A stretch of 39,660 bases of DNA from positions 1 to 39,660 of the IMG/VR virus record IMGVR_UViG_3300008108_000736; one strand, given 5' to 3'. The notes beneath the pieces were generated by a model that was not told the origin of the DNA, did no database searches, and saw only the letters and a program-made list of their open reading frames with translations. How positions within the stretch are numbered: position 1 is the first letter of the stretch; each line of letters starts with the position of its first letter. The position numbers and the translations under genes were made by a program. Positions 6,661-13,048 of the stretch are shown here, one piece after another. The DNA is from a virus.

Positions 6661-7314
6661 ATGAAAAAACTTATTTTAGCAATAGCATTACTATTCTCTT
6701 TCCCTGCACATGCACAGGTTGAGAGAGAAACATCAGGTTCGTTAGGTGGCACGATTATCAATGATGATAACATCGTACTCACTGGAGCCTTCAAACATGT
6801 TACTGACACAGGTCCTAGAGAATATTCATTTGAAAGTGACATTCTATACAAGAGTAGTAATGGCGTAGCTTCTAGAGAGCAGATCAACGCTTTTGCTAAG
6901 ATCAATCAGGACATTCATCCCGACCATTATGTTCAAGTCGGTATTCGCTATAGACATGATCCTAGAACATTTGCAGAAGATCAAGTAGTTTATAGCATCG
7001 GACACGGGTTTAGAATCGTAAAGAACGATAGAACTAGAATATCTAATGAACTTAGTGTAGGTTACAAGCACGGTACAGGTGGATATAGCGACATAGTAGT
7101 TCGTGAAAGCTTATGGATTAGTCATAAGTTAAACAAGAAGCTTACTGTAAGCAATCAATTTTTGATTGAGCAGGGTTCAAGAACCTTCATTCAGAATAGA
7201 GCAGAAATAAAATACAAGCTTTCAGAGAAGACGAGTTTTTCAATTCAAGACTTGTACACGAAAGACTGGCGTGAAGATAACACGCTTAGTTTTGCATTCA
7301 CATTTAAAATCTAA
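6661..7314 (+). CDS. Outer-membrane beta-barrel protein, DUF481-like
   Basis: Start taken at the ATG at 6661, seven bases after GGAG, rather than the in-frame ATG at 6646. The 217-aa product has a signal peptide (MKKLILAIALLFSFPAHA, likely cut before QVERE). The rest alternates polar and hydrophobic residues as in transmembrane strands (YVQVGIRYRHD, RISNELSVGYKHG, SLWISHKLNKKLTV) and ends in a typical barrel C-terminus with aromatic residues (LSFAFTFKI). The strand pattern resembles the DUF481/YdiY group. An outer-membrane barrel in a phage may change the surface of the infected cell. tRNA starts 1 nt after the stop. Confidence 0.65.
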   Translation: MKKLILAIALLFSFPAHAQVERETSGSLGGTIINDDNIVLTGAFKHVTDTGPREYSFESDILYKSSNGVASREQINAFAKINQDIHPDHYVQVGIRYRHDPRTFAEDQVVYSIGHGFRIVKNDRTRISNELSVGYKHGTGGYSDIVVRESLWISHKLNKKLTVSNQFLIEQGSRTFIQNRAEIKYKLSEKTSFSIQDLYTKDWREDNTLSFAFTFKI

Positions 7315-7315
7315 T

Positions 7316-7406
7316 ACTCCTGTAGCTTAACGGTAGAGCGGCCGGATTTATATCCCGGAGCCCAGATTAGGGGACGGTCTCGGTTCAAATCCGAGCAGGA
7401 GTACCA
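7316..7406 (+). tRNA. tRNA with long variable arm, anticodon probably TAT (Ile)
   Basis: Acceptor ACTCCTG/CAGGAGT, T-arm CTCGG-TTCAAAT-CCGAG and ACCA end are sound. The loop reads TTTATAT (TAT, reading ATA). The stem CCGGA/CCCGG has an A31-C39 mismatch. A 20-nt variable region with a CCC/GGG stem is class II-like, which is not normal for Ile. Confidence 0.7.
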
Positions 7407-7414
7407 AATTAATT

Positions 7415-7500
7415 GCCCAGGTGGTGGAATGGTAGACACGCAACGTTGAGGTCGTTGTGGGCGAAAGCCCGTGAAAGTTCGAGTCTTTTCTTGGGCACCA
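7415..7500 (+). tRNA. tRNA-Leu(GAG)
   Basis: Class II. Acceptor GCCCAGG/CTTGGGC, stem CAACG/CGTTG, loop TTGAGGT, variable arm GGGCGAAAGCCC, ACCA end. Confidence 0.95.
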
Positions 7501-7538
7501 GTTTTTTACAAGGCTGATAATGTATTTATAAATTATGG

Positions 7539-7567
7539 TTGCATTAAGTCCAATCATAGTGTATATA
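7539..7567 (+). promoter_or_regulatory. Probable promoter of the HNH gene at 7608
   Basis: TTGCAT 7539-7544, 17 nt, TATATA 7562-7567 (TATAAT is available two bases on). AGGAG follows at about 7597. Confidence 0.5.
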
Positions 7568-7607
7568 ATAATGACAGTCTAAATATTTCAAAAGACAGGA
7601 GCATAAC

Positions 7608-8174
7608 ATGGCAGTACTAGCCTTAGACATATCGGGTATCCCGCGCACGTGGGTCTCCCACGACGAAGCAATTTCGTATCACGCAAAGAACCTGGTAGCA
7701 TGGACTCTAGGTGATGTAGTTGCCAGATACCGCGGTGGTATTCAAAGCAACGGTGAGCAGAGTTATCTTGAGACTCCCAGTATTATCGCTGTTAAGGGTA
7801 ATGGCTTTGATTTCAAGAAGCACAACAAGGTCATCTTGACTAACCAAACGTTGTTCGCTCGTGACCGTCATATCTGTGCTTACTGTGGAAAGCACTTTGT
7901 AAGCAAGTATGATTTGAGTCGTGACCACATTGTTCCTCGTTACCACGGTGGTGAGGACACGTGGATGAACGTTGTTACTGCTTGCTTTAACTGTAACCAA
8001 AAGAAGGGCTGTAAGTCTCTTAAGGAATCGGGTATGGAATTGAGATATGTCCCCTACGAGCCGAATCACTATGAGAGTTTGATTTTGCAGAATCGCAGTA
8101 TTCTTGCAGATCAGATGGACTACTTGATTTCAGGTGTCCCAAAGCACAGTAGAATCTTGCAATTAGCGGCTTGA
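7608..8174 (+). CDS. HNH endonuclease (McrA/HNH_5-like)
   Basis: The 188-aa protein has a textbook HNH core: C90xxC93, DHIVPR (D106-H107), Asn121 (TWMNVV) and C126xxC129N, in the order CAYCG ... SRDHIVPRYHGGEDTWMN ... CFNCNQKKG. The domain makes nicks or double-strand breaks with one metal ion. The N-terminal 80 residues are typical of T4-like and cyanobacterial homologues and have no other domain. AGGAG lies about 7 nt before the ATG. The TGA stop lies inside the next promoter's TTGACA. Confidence 0.9.
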   Translation: MAVLALDISGIPRTWVSHDEAISYHAKNLVAWTLGDVVARYRGGIQSNGEQSYLETPSIIAVKGNGFDFKKHNKVILTNQTLFARDRHICAYCGKHFVSKYDLSRDHIVPRYHGGEDTWMNVVTACFNCNQKKGCKSLKESGMELRYVPYEPNHYESLILQNRSILADQMDYLISGVPKHSRILQLAA

Positions 8175-8199
8175 CATTTATTTGTCAAGCTGCTATAAG
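8171..8199 (+). promoter_or_regulatory. sigma70-like promoter before tRNA-Asn
   Basis: TTGACA 8171-8176 (overlapping the HNH stop), 17 nt, TATAAG 8194-8199. Confidence 0.75.
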
Positions 8200-8225
8200 C
8201 AGATTAAATAGTTCAAACAGTTCAT

Positions 8226-8300
8226 TCCCTGATGGCGCAGCGGTAGCGCAGTTGACTGTTAATCAATTGGTCGTAGGTTCGAATCCTACTCAGGGAGCCA
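8226..8300 (+). tRNA. tRNA-Asn(GTT), copy 2
   Basis: Acceptor TCCCTGA/TCAGGGA, stem GTTGA/TCAAT, loop CTGTTAA, GCCA end. The body differs from the copy at 1328, so this is not a recent duplication. Confidence 0.95.
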
Positions 8301-8306
8301 AATATT

Positions 8307-8382
8307 GCCCGTATGGCACAGCTGGTAGCGCAACTGCCTTGTAAGCAGTAGGTCGGCGGTTCGAATCCGTCTGCGGGCACCA
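8307..8382 (+). tRNA. tRNA-Thr(TGT)
   Basis: Acceptor GCCCGTA/TGCGGGC, stem ACTGC/GCAGT, loop CTTGTAA, ACCA end. Confidence 0.95.
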
Positions 8383-8395
8383 TACAAAAAAGGTT

Positions 8396-8429
8396 AAGTC
8401 AACGGCAAAAAACTGTTGACTTTTCCTTT
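8396..8429 (+). terminator. Terminator-like hairpin overlapping the next promoter
   Basis: AAGTCAAC (8396-8403) pairs with GTTGACTT (8415-8422), followed by a T-rich tract. Its 3' arm contains the TTGACT -35 of the following promoter. Confidence 0.5.
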
Positions 8430-8444
8430 AAGACATACTATATT
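8416..8444 (+). promoter_or_regulatory. sigma70-like promoter before tRNA-Arg(TCT)
   Basis: TTGACT 8416-8421, 17 nt, TATATT 8439-8444. Confidence 0.65.
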
Positions 8445-8462
8445 GATAAAGAATTAGAGATT

Positions 8463-8539
8463 GGCCCCGTAGCTCAACTGGATAGAGTACGAGTCTTCTA
8501 AACTTGGGGTTGCAGGTTCGAGCCCTGCCGGGGTCGCCA
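8463..8539 (+). tRNA. tRNA-Arg(TCT)
   Basis: Acceptor GGCCCCG/CGGGGTC, stem CGAGT/ACTTG, loop CTTCTAA, GCCA end. Reads AGA. Confidence 0.95.
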
Positions 8540-8567
8540 TTCTTTTTGTTTGAGGATATTAGTAAGT

Positions 8568-8575
8568 TATAAATA
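8568..8575 (+). promoter_or_regulatory. Full late motif before tRNA-Ala(TGC)
   Basis: TATAAATA, followed by G, ends 7 nt before the tRNA 5' end. Confidence 0.4.
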
Positions 8576-8582
8576 GTTTCAT

Positions 8583-8658
8583 GGGGAATTAGCTCAGATG
8601 GGAGAGCGCCTGATTTGCATTCAGGAGGTCAGCGGTTCGATCCCGCTATTCTCCACCA
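8583..8658 (+). tRNA. tRNA-Ala(TGC)
   Basis: Acceptor GGGGAAT/ATTCTCC, stem CCTGA/TCAGG, loop TTTGCAT, ACCA end. Confidence 0.95.
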
Positions 8659-8752
8659 AAGATAGGTTTGATACTTCCTCAAAAAGTATCTGGCGAGGGT
8701 GATAGCCCCACTGTCGTGTAGCGCAGTCTAAAATGCTACACAGAGTTTAGTA

Positions 8753-8829
<77 letters not shown>

Positions 8830-8837
8830 TATATAGA

Positions 8838-8912
8838 GCCTCGTTAGCTCAGCGGTAGAGCAGGACCTTTACACGGTCAAGGCCGGCGGTTCAATCCCGT
8901 CACGAGGTACCA
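8838..8912 (+). tRNA. tRNA-Val(TAC)
   Basis: Acceptor GCCTCGT/ACGAGGT, loop TTTACAC, ACCA end. The outermost anticodon-stem pair is G-A. Confidence 0.93.
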
Positions 8913-8923
8913 TATTCAAGAAG

Positions 8924-8955
8924 AACTACAGATTTAATATCTGTAGTTTTTCCTT
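8924..8955 (+). terminator. Rho-independent terminator ending the tRNA-Asn to tRNA-Val block
   Basis: AACTACAGAT (8924-8933) pairs perfectly with ATCTGTAGTT (8939-8948), followed by TTTCCTTTTG. Confidence 0.75.
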
Positions 8956-9013
8956 TTGTGATAAATATTATTTCGCTGTCTGACAGTAAAATTGAAACGA
9001 AAGGTTTTATGAG

Positions 9014-9415
9014 TTGGCTCAAGTTAATAAGCATGTCCTTATCACAGGATACCTAGCAGAGGCACCCGGCCCTGCATTCGTCCCCGCACTTCACGATTGG
9101 TTTCTCCGTTTGGTAGAAGCAGTGGATATGAAGGTGCTAATTGATCCTATTTGCGTCTGGTGTGATGATGAAGGTAACGAAGGCGTTACTGGAATGGTAG
9201 GAATCACTACTAGTCATAGTAGTATACATTTTTGGGGGAGCGAGGACGACAAGCCAGCTTTCTATAAGTTTGATCTTTACAGTTGCAAAGACTTTCAGCT
9301 AGAAGATGTTGCTGAAATGCTCAAGGAGTTCGGTACAACTAAGATTACATATACTGTAGTTGATCGCACAGATGATGAGCATCCGGTCATTGACTCAGGT
9401 GTAATTCACTTTTAA
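9014..9415 (+). CDS. speD: SpeD-like S-adenosylmethionine decarboxylase family protein
   Basis: The 133-aa frame matches the small bacterial SpeD layout: GVTGMVGITTSHSSIHFW (residues 57-74) corresponds to the GVTG...ESHISIHTWPE region where the chain self-cleaves before Ser to make the pyruvoyl group; here S67 follows T66 instead of Glu, and H68 is kept. FDLYSC at 86-91 corresponds to the DxFxC strand with the catalytic Cys (C91). SpeD makes decarboxylated SAM for spermidine and occurs as a metabolic gene in some phages. The start is awkward: this frame needs a TTG at 9014, 10 nt after AAGG, while an ATG at 9009 leads into a 15-codon dead end. Confidence 0.6.
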   Translation: MAQVNKHVLITGYLAEAPGPAFVPALHDWFLRLVEAVDMKVLIDPICVWCDDEGNEGVTGMVGITTSHSSIHFWGSEDDKPAFYKFDLYSCKDFQLEDVAEMLKEFGTTKITYTVVDRTDDEHPVIDSGVIHF

Positions 9416-9423
9416 AATTTCGT

Positions 9424-9498
9424 GCAGGTGTGATGTTAACGGTAGCATGACGGTCTCCAAAACCGTTCGTCCGGGTTCAAATCCTGGCACCTGTGCCA
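9424..9498 (+). tRNA. tRNA-Trp(CCA), copy 2
   Basis: Acceptor GCAGGTG/CACCTGT, stem ACGGT/ACCGT, loop CTCCAAA, GCCA end. Distinct in sequence from the Trp tRNA at 1488. Confidence 0.95.
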
Positions 9499-9517
9499 AA
9501 CTTTTTGAAAAAACTTC

Positions 9518-9546
9518 TTGACATTCATCCTAACATGTCGTATATT
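9518..9546 (+). promoter_or_regulatory. sigma70-like promoter of the tRNA-like/tRNA-Leu transcript
   Basis: TTGACA 9518-9523, 17 nt, TATATT 9541-9546. Confidence 0.75.
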
Positions 9547-9554
9547 CAGAACAT

Positions 9555-9584
9555 AGTCAAGCAATTGACTGTTCTTTGACATTG
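9555..9584 (+). promoter_or_regulatory. boxB/boxA-like antitermination leader
   Basis: Hairpin AGTCAA-GCAA-TTGACT (9555-9570), immediately followed by GTTCTTTGACATTG (9571-9584). The core differs from the leader at 5079 by one base. Confidence 0.5.
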
Positions 9585-9586
9585 TT

Positions 9587-9692
9587 GATTTTTTTGATAT
9601 ACGCTGTGATGGTTCTTATAGGTTCGATTCCTATGCAACTGAGTAGCTGGTGTGAAAGGGTTCGATTCCCTTGCAGCATATATCAAAAAATC
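9587..9692 (+). pseudogene. D-arm-less tRNA-like element inside a long inverted repeat
   Basis: Acceptor-like ACGCTGT (9601-9607) pairs with GCAGCAT (9673-9679) with one C-A mismatch. An anticodon-like arm ATAGG-TTCGATT-CCTAT (CGA, Ser-type) and a T-arm AAGGG-TTCGATT-CCCTT are present, with about 20 nt between them. There is no D-arm and no CCA. GATTTTTTTGATATA before it and TATATCAAAAAATC after it extend the stem to about 20 bp. It may be a broken tRNA-Ser or a structured RNA. Confidence 0.45.
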
Positions 9693-9714
9693 ATTTGATT
9701 TTTTAGTTTGATAT

Positions 9715-9800
9715 GCGAGTATGGCGGAATAGGTAGACGCCCGAGACTTAAAATCTTGTGTCCTTTGGACGTGCCGGTTCGAGTCCGGCTACTCGTACCA
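9715..9800 (+). tRNA. tRNA-Leu(TAA)
   Basis: Class II. Acceptor GCGAGTA/TACTCGT, stem CGAGA/TCTTG, loop CTTAAAA, ACCA end. Confidence 0.95.
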
Positions 9801-9875
9801 AGTTTATGAAATGGGGTTGCTACCTAATAGGCACGTGAGGAGTCACGGTTAGCTCCTCAAACACTTTTATTATTT

Positions 9876-9951
9876 GGCCCCTTCGTCTAGAGGCCTAGGA
9901 CACTGCCCTTTCACGGCAACGACACGGGTTCGAATCCCGTAGGGGTCACCA
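9876..9951 (+). tRNA. tRNA-Glu(TTC), copy 2
   Basis: Acceptor GGCCCCT/AGGGGTC, stem CTGCC/GGCAA, loop CTTTCAC, ACCA end. Confidence 0.95.
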
Positions 9952-9972
9952 ATTAGAGAAAGAAAAGAGAAT

Positions 9973-10143
9973 ATGAAGAAGATCGCAACTATCGCTGCTA
10001 TTGCAGCATTTACTACTCTCGCTGCTTGCAGCAAGGAAGAAGCACCTGCTGAGGCCCCTGCAACTGAGGCGCCTGCTGGCGCTGATAATGGCGCTACTAC
10101 AGAGACTGGCGCAGAATCAGAAGCTACTGTTTCTCCTAACTAA
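9973..10143 (+). CDS. Small lipoprotein, 56 aa
   Basis: ATG at 9973 gives a signal peptide (MKKIATIAAIAAFTT) with lipobox LAAC at residues 17-20, so Cys20 should be lipidated and the protein membrane-anchored. The mature part is a low-complexity Ala/Glu/Thr chain (KEEAPAEAPATEAPAG...), as in entericidin-like small lipoproteins and phage Rz1-type spanins, though no Rz partner is seen next to it. AGAGAA is a weak ribosome-binding site. The AAGGAG for the next gene lies just past the stop, so the two are probably co-transcribed. Confidence 0.7.
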   Translation: MKKIATIAAIAAFTTLAACSKEEAPAEAPATEAPAGADNGATTETGAESEATVSPN

Positions 10144-10160
10144 GTCTCAAGGAGCCAATC

Positions 10161-10391
10161 ATGAGCAATGTAATTCATGTTGAGTTTGGTAAGAAGAACG
10201 TTGTAGAACAACAGGGAGTGCAGGAAATTCCGCCTAGTCTCACTGCTTATCTAGACAGTTTGCGTAAACAAGGTGTTGATGATGAAGATATCCTTGACAC
10301 TATTGACGCAATCAACGATGTGGATGCATATTTTGCCGCAGACGATGAGGTAAAAAGTTTTGCTGATGGTTGGCTCCATCAGTTTCTATAA
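10161..10391 (+). CDS. Acidic small hypothetical protein, 76 aa
   Basis: AAGGAG at about 10151 supports the ATG at 10161. The product is acidic and helical in its second half (DDEDILDTIDAINDVDAYFAADDEVKSF), with a beta-like N-terminus (MSNVIHVEFGKKNVV). No family recognised. Small acidic phage proteins sometimes act as host-protein inhibitors or DNA mimics, but nothing specific points to that here. Confidence 0.75.
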   Translation: MSNVIHVEFGKKNVVEQQGVQEIPPSLTAYLDSLRKQGVDDEDILDTIDAINDVDAYFAADDEVKSFADGWLHQFL

Positions 10392-10398
10392 AGTTTAT

Positions 10399-10484
10399 GC
10401 GTAGGTGGGTGAGTGGTTAAAACCAGCAGACTGTAAATCTGCCGCAGCAATGCTACGCTGGTTCGAATCCAGCCCTGCGCACCA
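10399..10484 (+). tRNA. tRNA-Tyr(GTA)
   Basis: Class II. Acceptor GCGTAGG/CCTGCGC, stem GCAGA/TCTGC, loop CTGTAAA, ACCA end. Confidence 0.95.
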
Positions 10485-10492
10485 GTTTAAAT

Positions 10493-10567
10493 GCTCTTGT
10501 AGCTCAAAGGTAGAGCTGGCCGCTCATAACGGCTAGGTTGTGGGTTCGAGTCCTGCCGGGAGCACCA
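10493..10567 (+). tRNA. tRNA with CAT anticodon (elongator Met or Ile2)
   Basis: Acceptor GCTCTTG/CGGGAGC, stem GGCCG/CGGCT, loop CTCATAA, ACCA end. No C1-A72 mismatch, so not an initiator. Met and lysidine-modified Ile cannot be told apart by eye. Confidence 0.93.
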
Positions 10568-10638
10568 TCTTTCTTGTGGATAATCGCTCTTAAATGCTGT
10601 TTATTTGCGTTAATGCATAAATAGTATTAAGGAGACGA

Positions 10639-11142
10639 ATGATGAAATGTCAATTCTGTGAGAGAGAAATCAGTAATAAGGGTGGTTTAGTAGCACACCA
10701 AAATTCTTGCGCTGCTAATCCTAACAAGATTACTAGAGTACGATCACCTAATGCAGGTGCTAAGAAGGGTATAGTTCCTTGGAATGCTGGTAAAAAACAG
10801 CCCGAAAAGGTACTAAAGCGTGTAATTGATGCAGTAGAGTCAGGCGCATTATCAGCGTATTCAGAACCTGCTGCTAGAAGAACAGCGAAGTATTATCTAA
10901 TACATACCCAGGGGCATAAATGCAGTGAGTGTGGTATAACAGAATGGATGGGGCATCCTGCTCCGTTAGTTTGTGACCATATCTCAGGTGATAGCACAGA
11001 CAACAGAATTGAAAACTTTAGATTGTTGTGCTGCAACTGCGATTCGCAACAGCCAACATATAAAAGCAAGAATAACGGTAAAGGTAGAGAATACGACCGT
11101 TCGTACAAGCAGAAAAAGTCTGCTGTCTCTCCCTCTACATAA
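10639..11142 (+). CDS. HNH endonuclease with N-terminal zinc finger
   Basis: The 167-aa protein starts with a C2HC finger (C4, C7, H20, C24 in CQFCEREISNKGGLVAH) and ends in an HNH domain: C95xxC98, DHISGDSTDNRIENFRLLC (D113-H114, N122, N126) and a second cysteine cluster at 131-134. This layout is frequent in phage homing nucleases, the finger aiding site recognition. AGGAG lies 7-8 nt upstream of the ATG, and a TAAATA late motif lies at 10618-10623. Unlike the leaderless group, this gene has both a leader and a Shine-Dalgarno. Confidence 0.88.
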   Translation: MMKCQFCEREISNKGGLVAHQNSCAANPNKITRVRSPNAGAKKGIVPWNAGKKQPEKVLKRVIDAVESGALSAYSEPAARRTAKYYLIHTQGHKCSECGITEWMGHPAPLVCDHISGDSTDNRIENFRLLCCNCDSQQPTYKSKNNGKGREYDRSYKQKKSAVSPST

Positions 11143-11152
11143 ATATTAACAC

Positions 11153-11242
11153 GGAAGCGTGGGCGAGTGGTTTATGCCTGCAGTCTTGAAAACTGCCGTA
11201 CTCTAAAAGGTACCGTGAGTTCGAATCTCACCGCTTCCGCCA
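11153..11242 (+). tRNA. tRNA-Ser(TGA)
   Basis: Class II. Acceptor GGAAGCG/CGCTTCC, stem GCAGT/ACTGC, loop CTTGAAA, GCCA end. Confidence 0.95.
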
Positions 11243-11258
11243 ACTATTAGGAATATAA

Positions 11259-11642
11259 ATGTCTTACGTACTGTTTTTAGATGATGAGCGAATGCCCGAC
11301 AAAGTTGATTGGGTTCAATTCCCTCGGTACGAGACAATCTATATCATTCGTGGCTATGAAGGCTTTGTAAAGCAAGTAACTACGTATGGTGTTCCTATGT
11401 TCGTTTGCTTTGATCATGACCTTGCTGACCAGCACTATGTTGCAATGCTTGCAGAAACAGAAGGCAAAGAAGCCGATTATGGTCCTGAAAAGACTGGATA
11501 TGATTGTGCTAAATGGTTAGTTGATTATTGTGCTGACAATGGCTTTAAGTTTCCCCGATACGTAGTTCACTCTATGAATCCTGTCGGTAAGGAACGAATT
11601 GAAGGTTATATTGAAAACGCTAAACAGCATCTAAATATATAA
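11259..11642 (+). CDS. Cyclic-phosphate-processing receiver-like (cREC) domain protein
   Basis: The 127-aa protein has a receiver-like fold signature: LDDERMP (residues 7-13), CFDHDL (50-55) and VHSMNPVG (103-110), with KTGYDCAKWLVDYC between. That set matches the stand-alone cREC family, predicted from domain context to process cyclic-phosphate RNA ends in RNA repair. In this window it lies in a tRNA array alongside RtcB and a HAD-SAK protein, which fits that role. No DNA-binding or output domain is attached, so it is not an ordinary response regulator. Confidence 0.75.
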   Translation: MSYVLFLDDERMPDKVDWVQFPRYETIYIIRGYEGFVKQVTTYGVPMFVCFDHDLADQHYVAMLAETEGKEADYGPEKTGYDCAKWLVDYCADNGFKFPRYVVHSMNPVGKERIEGYIENAKQHLNI

Positions 11643-11648
11643 AGATAC

Positions 11649-11738
11649 GGAGAGTTGGGTGAGCGGCTGAAACCACCTCATTGCTAACGAGACGTACTGT
11701 AAAAGGTACCGAGGGTTCGAATCCCTCACTCTCCGCCA
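11649..11738 (+). tRNA. tRNA-Ser(GCT)
   Basis: Class II. Acceptor GGAGAGT/ACTCTCC, loop TTGCTAA, GCCA end. The anticodon stem CCTCA/CGAGA has mismatches at both ends (C27-A43, A31-C39). Confidence 0.9.
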
Positions 11739-11757
11739 AGTTTTTTGAAAATAACGG

Positions 11758-11786
11758 TTGACATTCGTCCTGAATGTTGATATAAC
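11758..11786 (+). promoter_or_regulatory. sigma70-like promoter before tRNA-Cys
   Basis: TTGACA 11758-11763, 17 nt, TATAAC 11781-11786, 18 nt before the tRNA. Confidence 0.75.
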
Positions 11787-11804
11787 AAATCTATAAAGTT
11801 TAAT

Positions 11805-11886
11805 GCATCGGTGGCAGATTGGGAATGCGGTGGACTGCAAATCCGCTACGCAAGTGAAGTAGGTTCGATTCCTACCCGGTGCTCCA
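11805..11886 (+). tRNA. tRNA-Cys(GCA)
   Basis: Acceptor GCATCGG/CCGGTGC, stem GTGGA/TCCGC, loop CTGCAAA, TCCA end (U73 is the Cys identity base). The variable loop is longer than usual (about 10 nt). Confidence 0.95.
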
Positions 11887-11901
11887 ATTAATAGGTGAAG
11901 T

Positions 11902-12186
11902 ATGAAGAAGATTGCTATTGTTCTTGTTTCTATGTTTGCTCTTACGGCCTGTTCTGCTAATAGGCAGGATCAGTCAGCGGATATGATGAAAGTTCAGGGT
12001 TCTCTTCCCGCAGGTTGCACGTTGCACTATGCAGGAGAAGTTCGTGTAGAGGGCTTTCGTGAAAGTCGTCCTTCTCGTATTTTCTTCACTGTCTGCGGTA
12101 ATACAGTAACTACTAGCGAAACCCACAGCGATCCGCAGGGTAATACTACTGTAGATCAGAATGACGTTACTGTTGTAACTAATTAA
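11902..12186 (+). CDS. Lipoprotein, 94 aa
   Basis: Signal peptide MKKIAIVLVSMFALTAC with lipobox LTAC; Cys17 is the lipidation site. The mature region has a Cys pair (GCTLHY ... FTVCG) that could form a disulfide and a Thr-rich tail (TTSETHSDPQGNTTVDQNDVTVV). AGGTGA lies before the ATG. Probably periplasmic-facing in the infected cell; such phage lipoproteins can act in superinfection exclusion or lysis, but neither is shown by the sequence. Confidence 0.75.
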   Translation: MKKIAIVLVSMFALTACSANRQDQSADMMKVQGSLPAGCTLHYAGEVRVEGFRESRPSRIFFTVCGNTVTTSETHSDPQGNTTVDQNDVTVVTN

Positions 12187-12193
12187 AAATAAT

Positions 12194-12268
12194 GCGCTCG
12201 TAGCTCAGGGGTAGAGCACCGTGCTGATAACGCGGTGGCCGGAGGTTCAAATCCTCCCGGGCGCACCA
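12194..12268 (+). tRNA. tRNA-Ile(GAT)
   Basis: Acceptor GCGCTCG/CGGGCGC, stem CCGTG/CGCGG, loop CTGATAA, ACCA end. Confidence 0.95.
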
Positions 12269-12278
12269 AAAATAATGT

Positions 12279-12354
12279 GGACCCTTAGTTCAGTAGGTAG
12301 AACAACGGGCTTTTAATCCGTGTGTCGCTGGTTCAAGTCCAGCAGGGTTCACCA
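12279..12354 (+). tRNA. tRNA-Lys(TTT)
   Basis: Acceptor GGACCCT/AGGGTTC, stem ACGGG/TCCGT, loop CTTTTAA, ACCA end. It ends 1 nt before the stop of the converging kinase gene. tRNA-Lys is the target of the PrrC anticodon nuclease in T4 biology. Confidence 0.95.
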
Positions 12355-12355
12355 T

Positions 12356-13024
12356 TTATTTCTGTCTAGCTTGAAGCTCGTTCTTGATCCACTCTTTAGC
12401 GATGTGTGATTGGGGAGGAGCTCCTAGCCATTTGTCCATTGACTTCTGAACATATTGAATATCAGGTTCGCCTCTGTTGTTGTCAACAATGAAGAATCTA
12501 TTTCCAAAGATACTCTGCAATTGACCTAAACCCTTCTGCACTCTAAGCCATGTATCTTTAACAAACTTAGGATCAATCTGTCTACCGTAGTCTTTTCCGG
12601 GTGTTTGTGATCTACGTGTAGTGCGTTCAAGGCTAGTATCAAGAGTAGTGTTCACGAATACCATAGCAGTTTCGTAACCTAATTCTTCAAGCTTTGTTTT
12701 AACATCATTCATGACATTTGGGTTCTTGCCGGTACCGTCAATGATCAATCCTAAGCGACCATCAAGATAGTTTTGCTCTCTCATTCTATATTTTTCCCAA
12801 GCAGCAGAATAGTCTTGCTCGGCATCGCCGGTAGCTTTTTGAGACTGTCTTAGGTAGTTGTAGAAATCATCTACATTCAATGACTTGAGACCAGTGCCAG
12901 CAAATAGTTTATTAGCTATTGTGGTTTTTCCCGAACCGGGTGATCCTGCCATAAAGACAGCTTTGAAAATATTCGGATCGTGAACGCCTTCGTCTAGAGG
13001 CTGAGAGAATTCGTTAAAGCGCAT
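12356..13024 (-). CDS. P-loop kinase (polynucleotide kinase/zeta-toxin-like)
   Basis: The 222-aa protein has Walker A GSPGSGKT (residues 27-34), an acidic DD (52-53) as in kinases of the PNK/zeta group, a DGTGKN strand end (96-101) and an arginine-rich lid (RTTRR, 134-138). It may phosphorylate RNA 5' ends or a small molecule. The N-terminus MRFNEFSQPLDEG is amphipathic and resembles capsid-targeting leaders of T4 internal proteins, so it could be packaged. The late motif lies 4 nt before the ATG, divergent to the gene at 13049 with only 24 nt between starts. Confidence 0.72.
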   Translation of the reverse strand: MRFNEFSQPLDEGVHDPNIFKAVFMAGSPGSGKTTIANKLFAGTGLKSLNVDDFYNYLRQSQKATGDAEQDYSAAWEKYRMREQNYLDGRLGLIIDGTGKNPNVMNDVKTKLEELGYETAMVFVNTTLDTSLERTTRRSQTPGKDYGRQIDPKFVKDTWLRVQKGLGQLQSIFGNRFFIVDNNRGEPDIQYVQKSMDKWLGAPPQSHIAKEWIKNELQARQK

Positions 13025-13028
13025 AATG

Positions 13029-13034
13029 TATTTA
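13029..13034 (-). promoter_or_regulatory. Late promoter motif of the kinase gene
   Basis: On the minus strand: TAAATA-CATT-ATG, 4 nt before the start at 13024. It lies back to back with the motif of the divergent gene. Confidence 0.55.
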
Positions 13035-13037
13035 GCA

Positions 13038-13043
13038 TAAATA
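13038..13043 (+). promoter_or_regulatory. Late promoter motif of the ART/KOW gene
   Basis: TAAATA-TATTA-ATG, 5 nt before the start at 13049. The two divergent motifs occupy 13029-13043, leaving no room for leaders. Confidence 0.55.
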
Positions 13044-13048
13044 TATTA

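Noticed and set aside
10001-10183. 60-aa Leu/Arg-rich ORF
   Set aside because: Out-of-frame shadow of the small lipoprotein at 9973.
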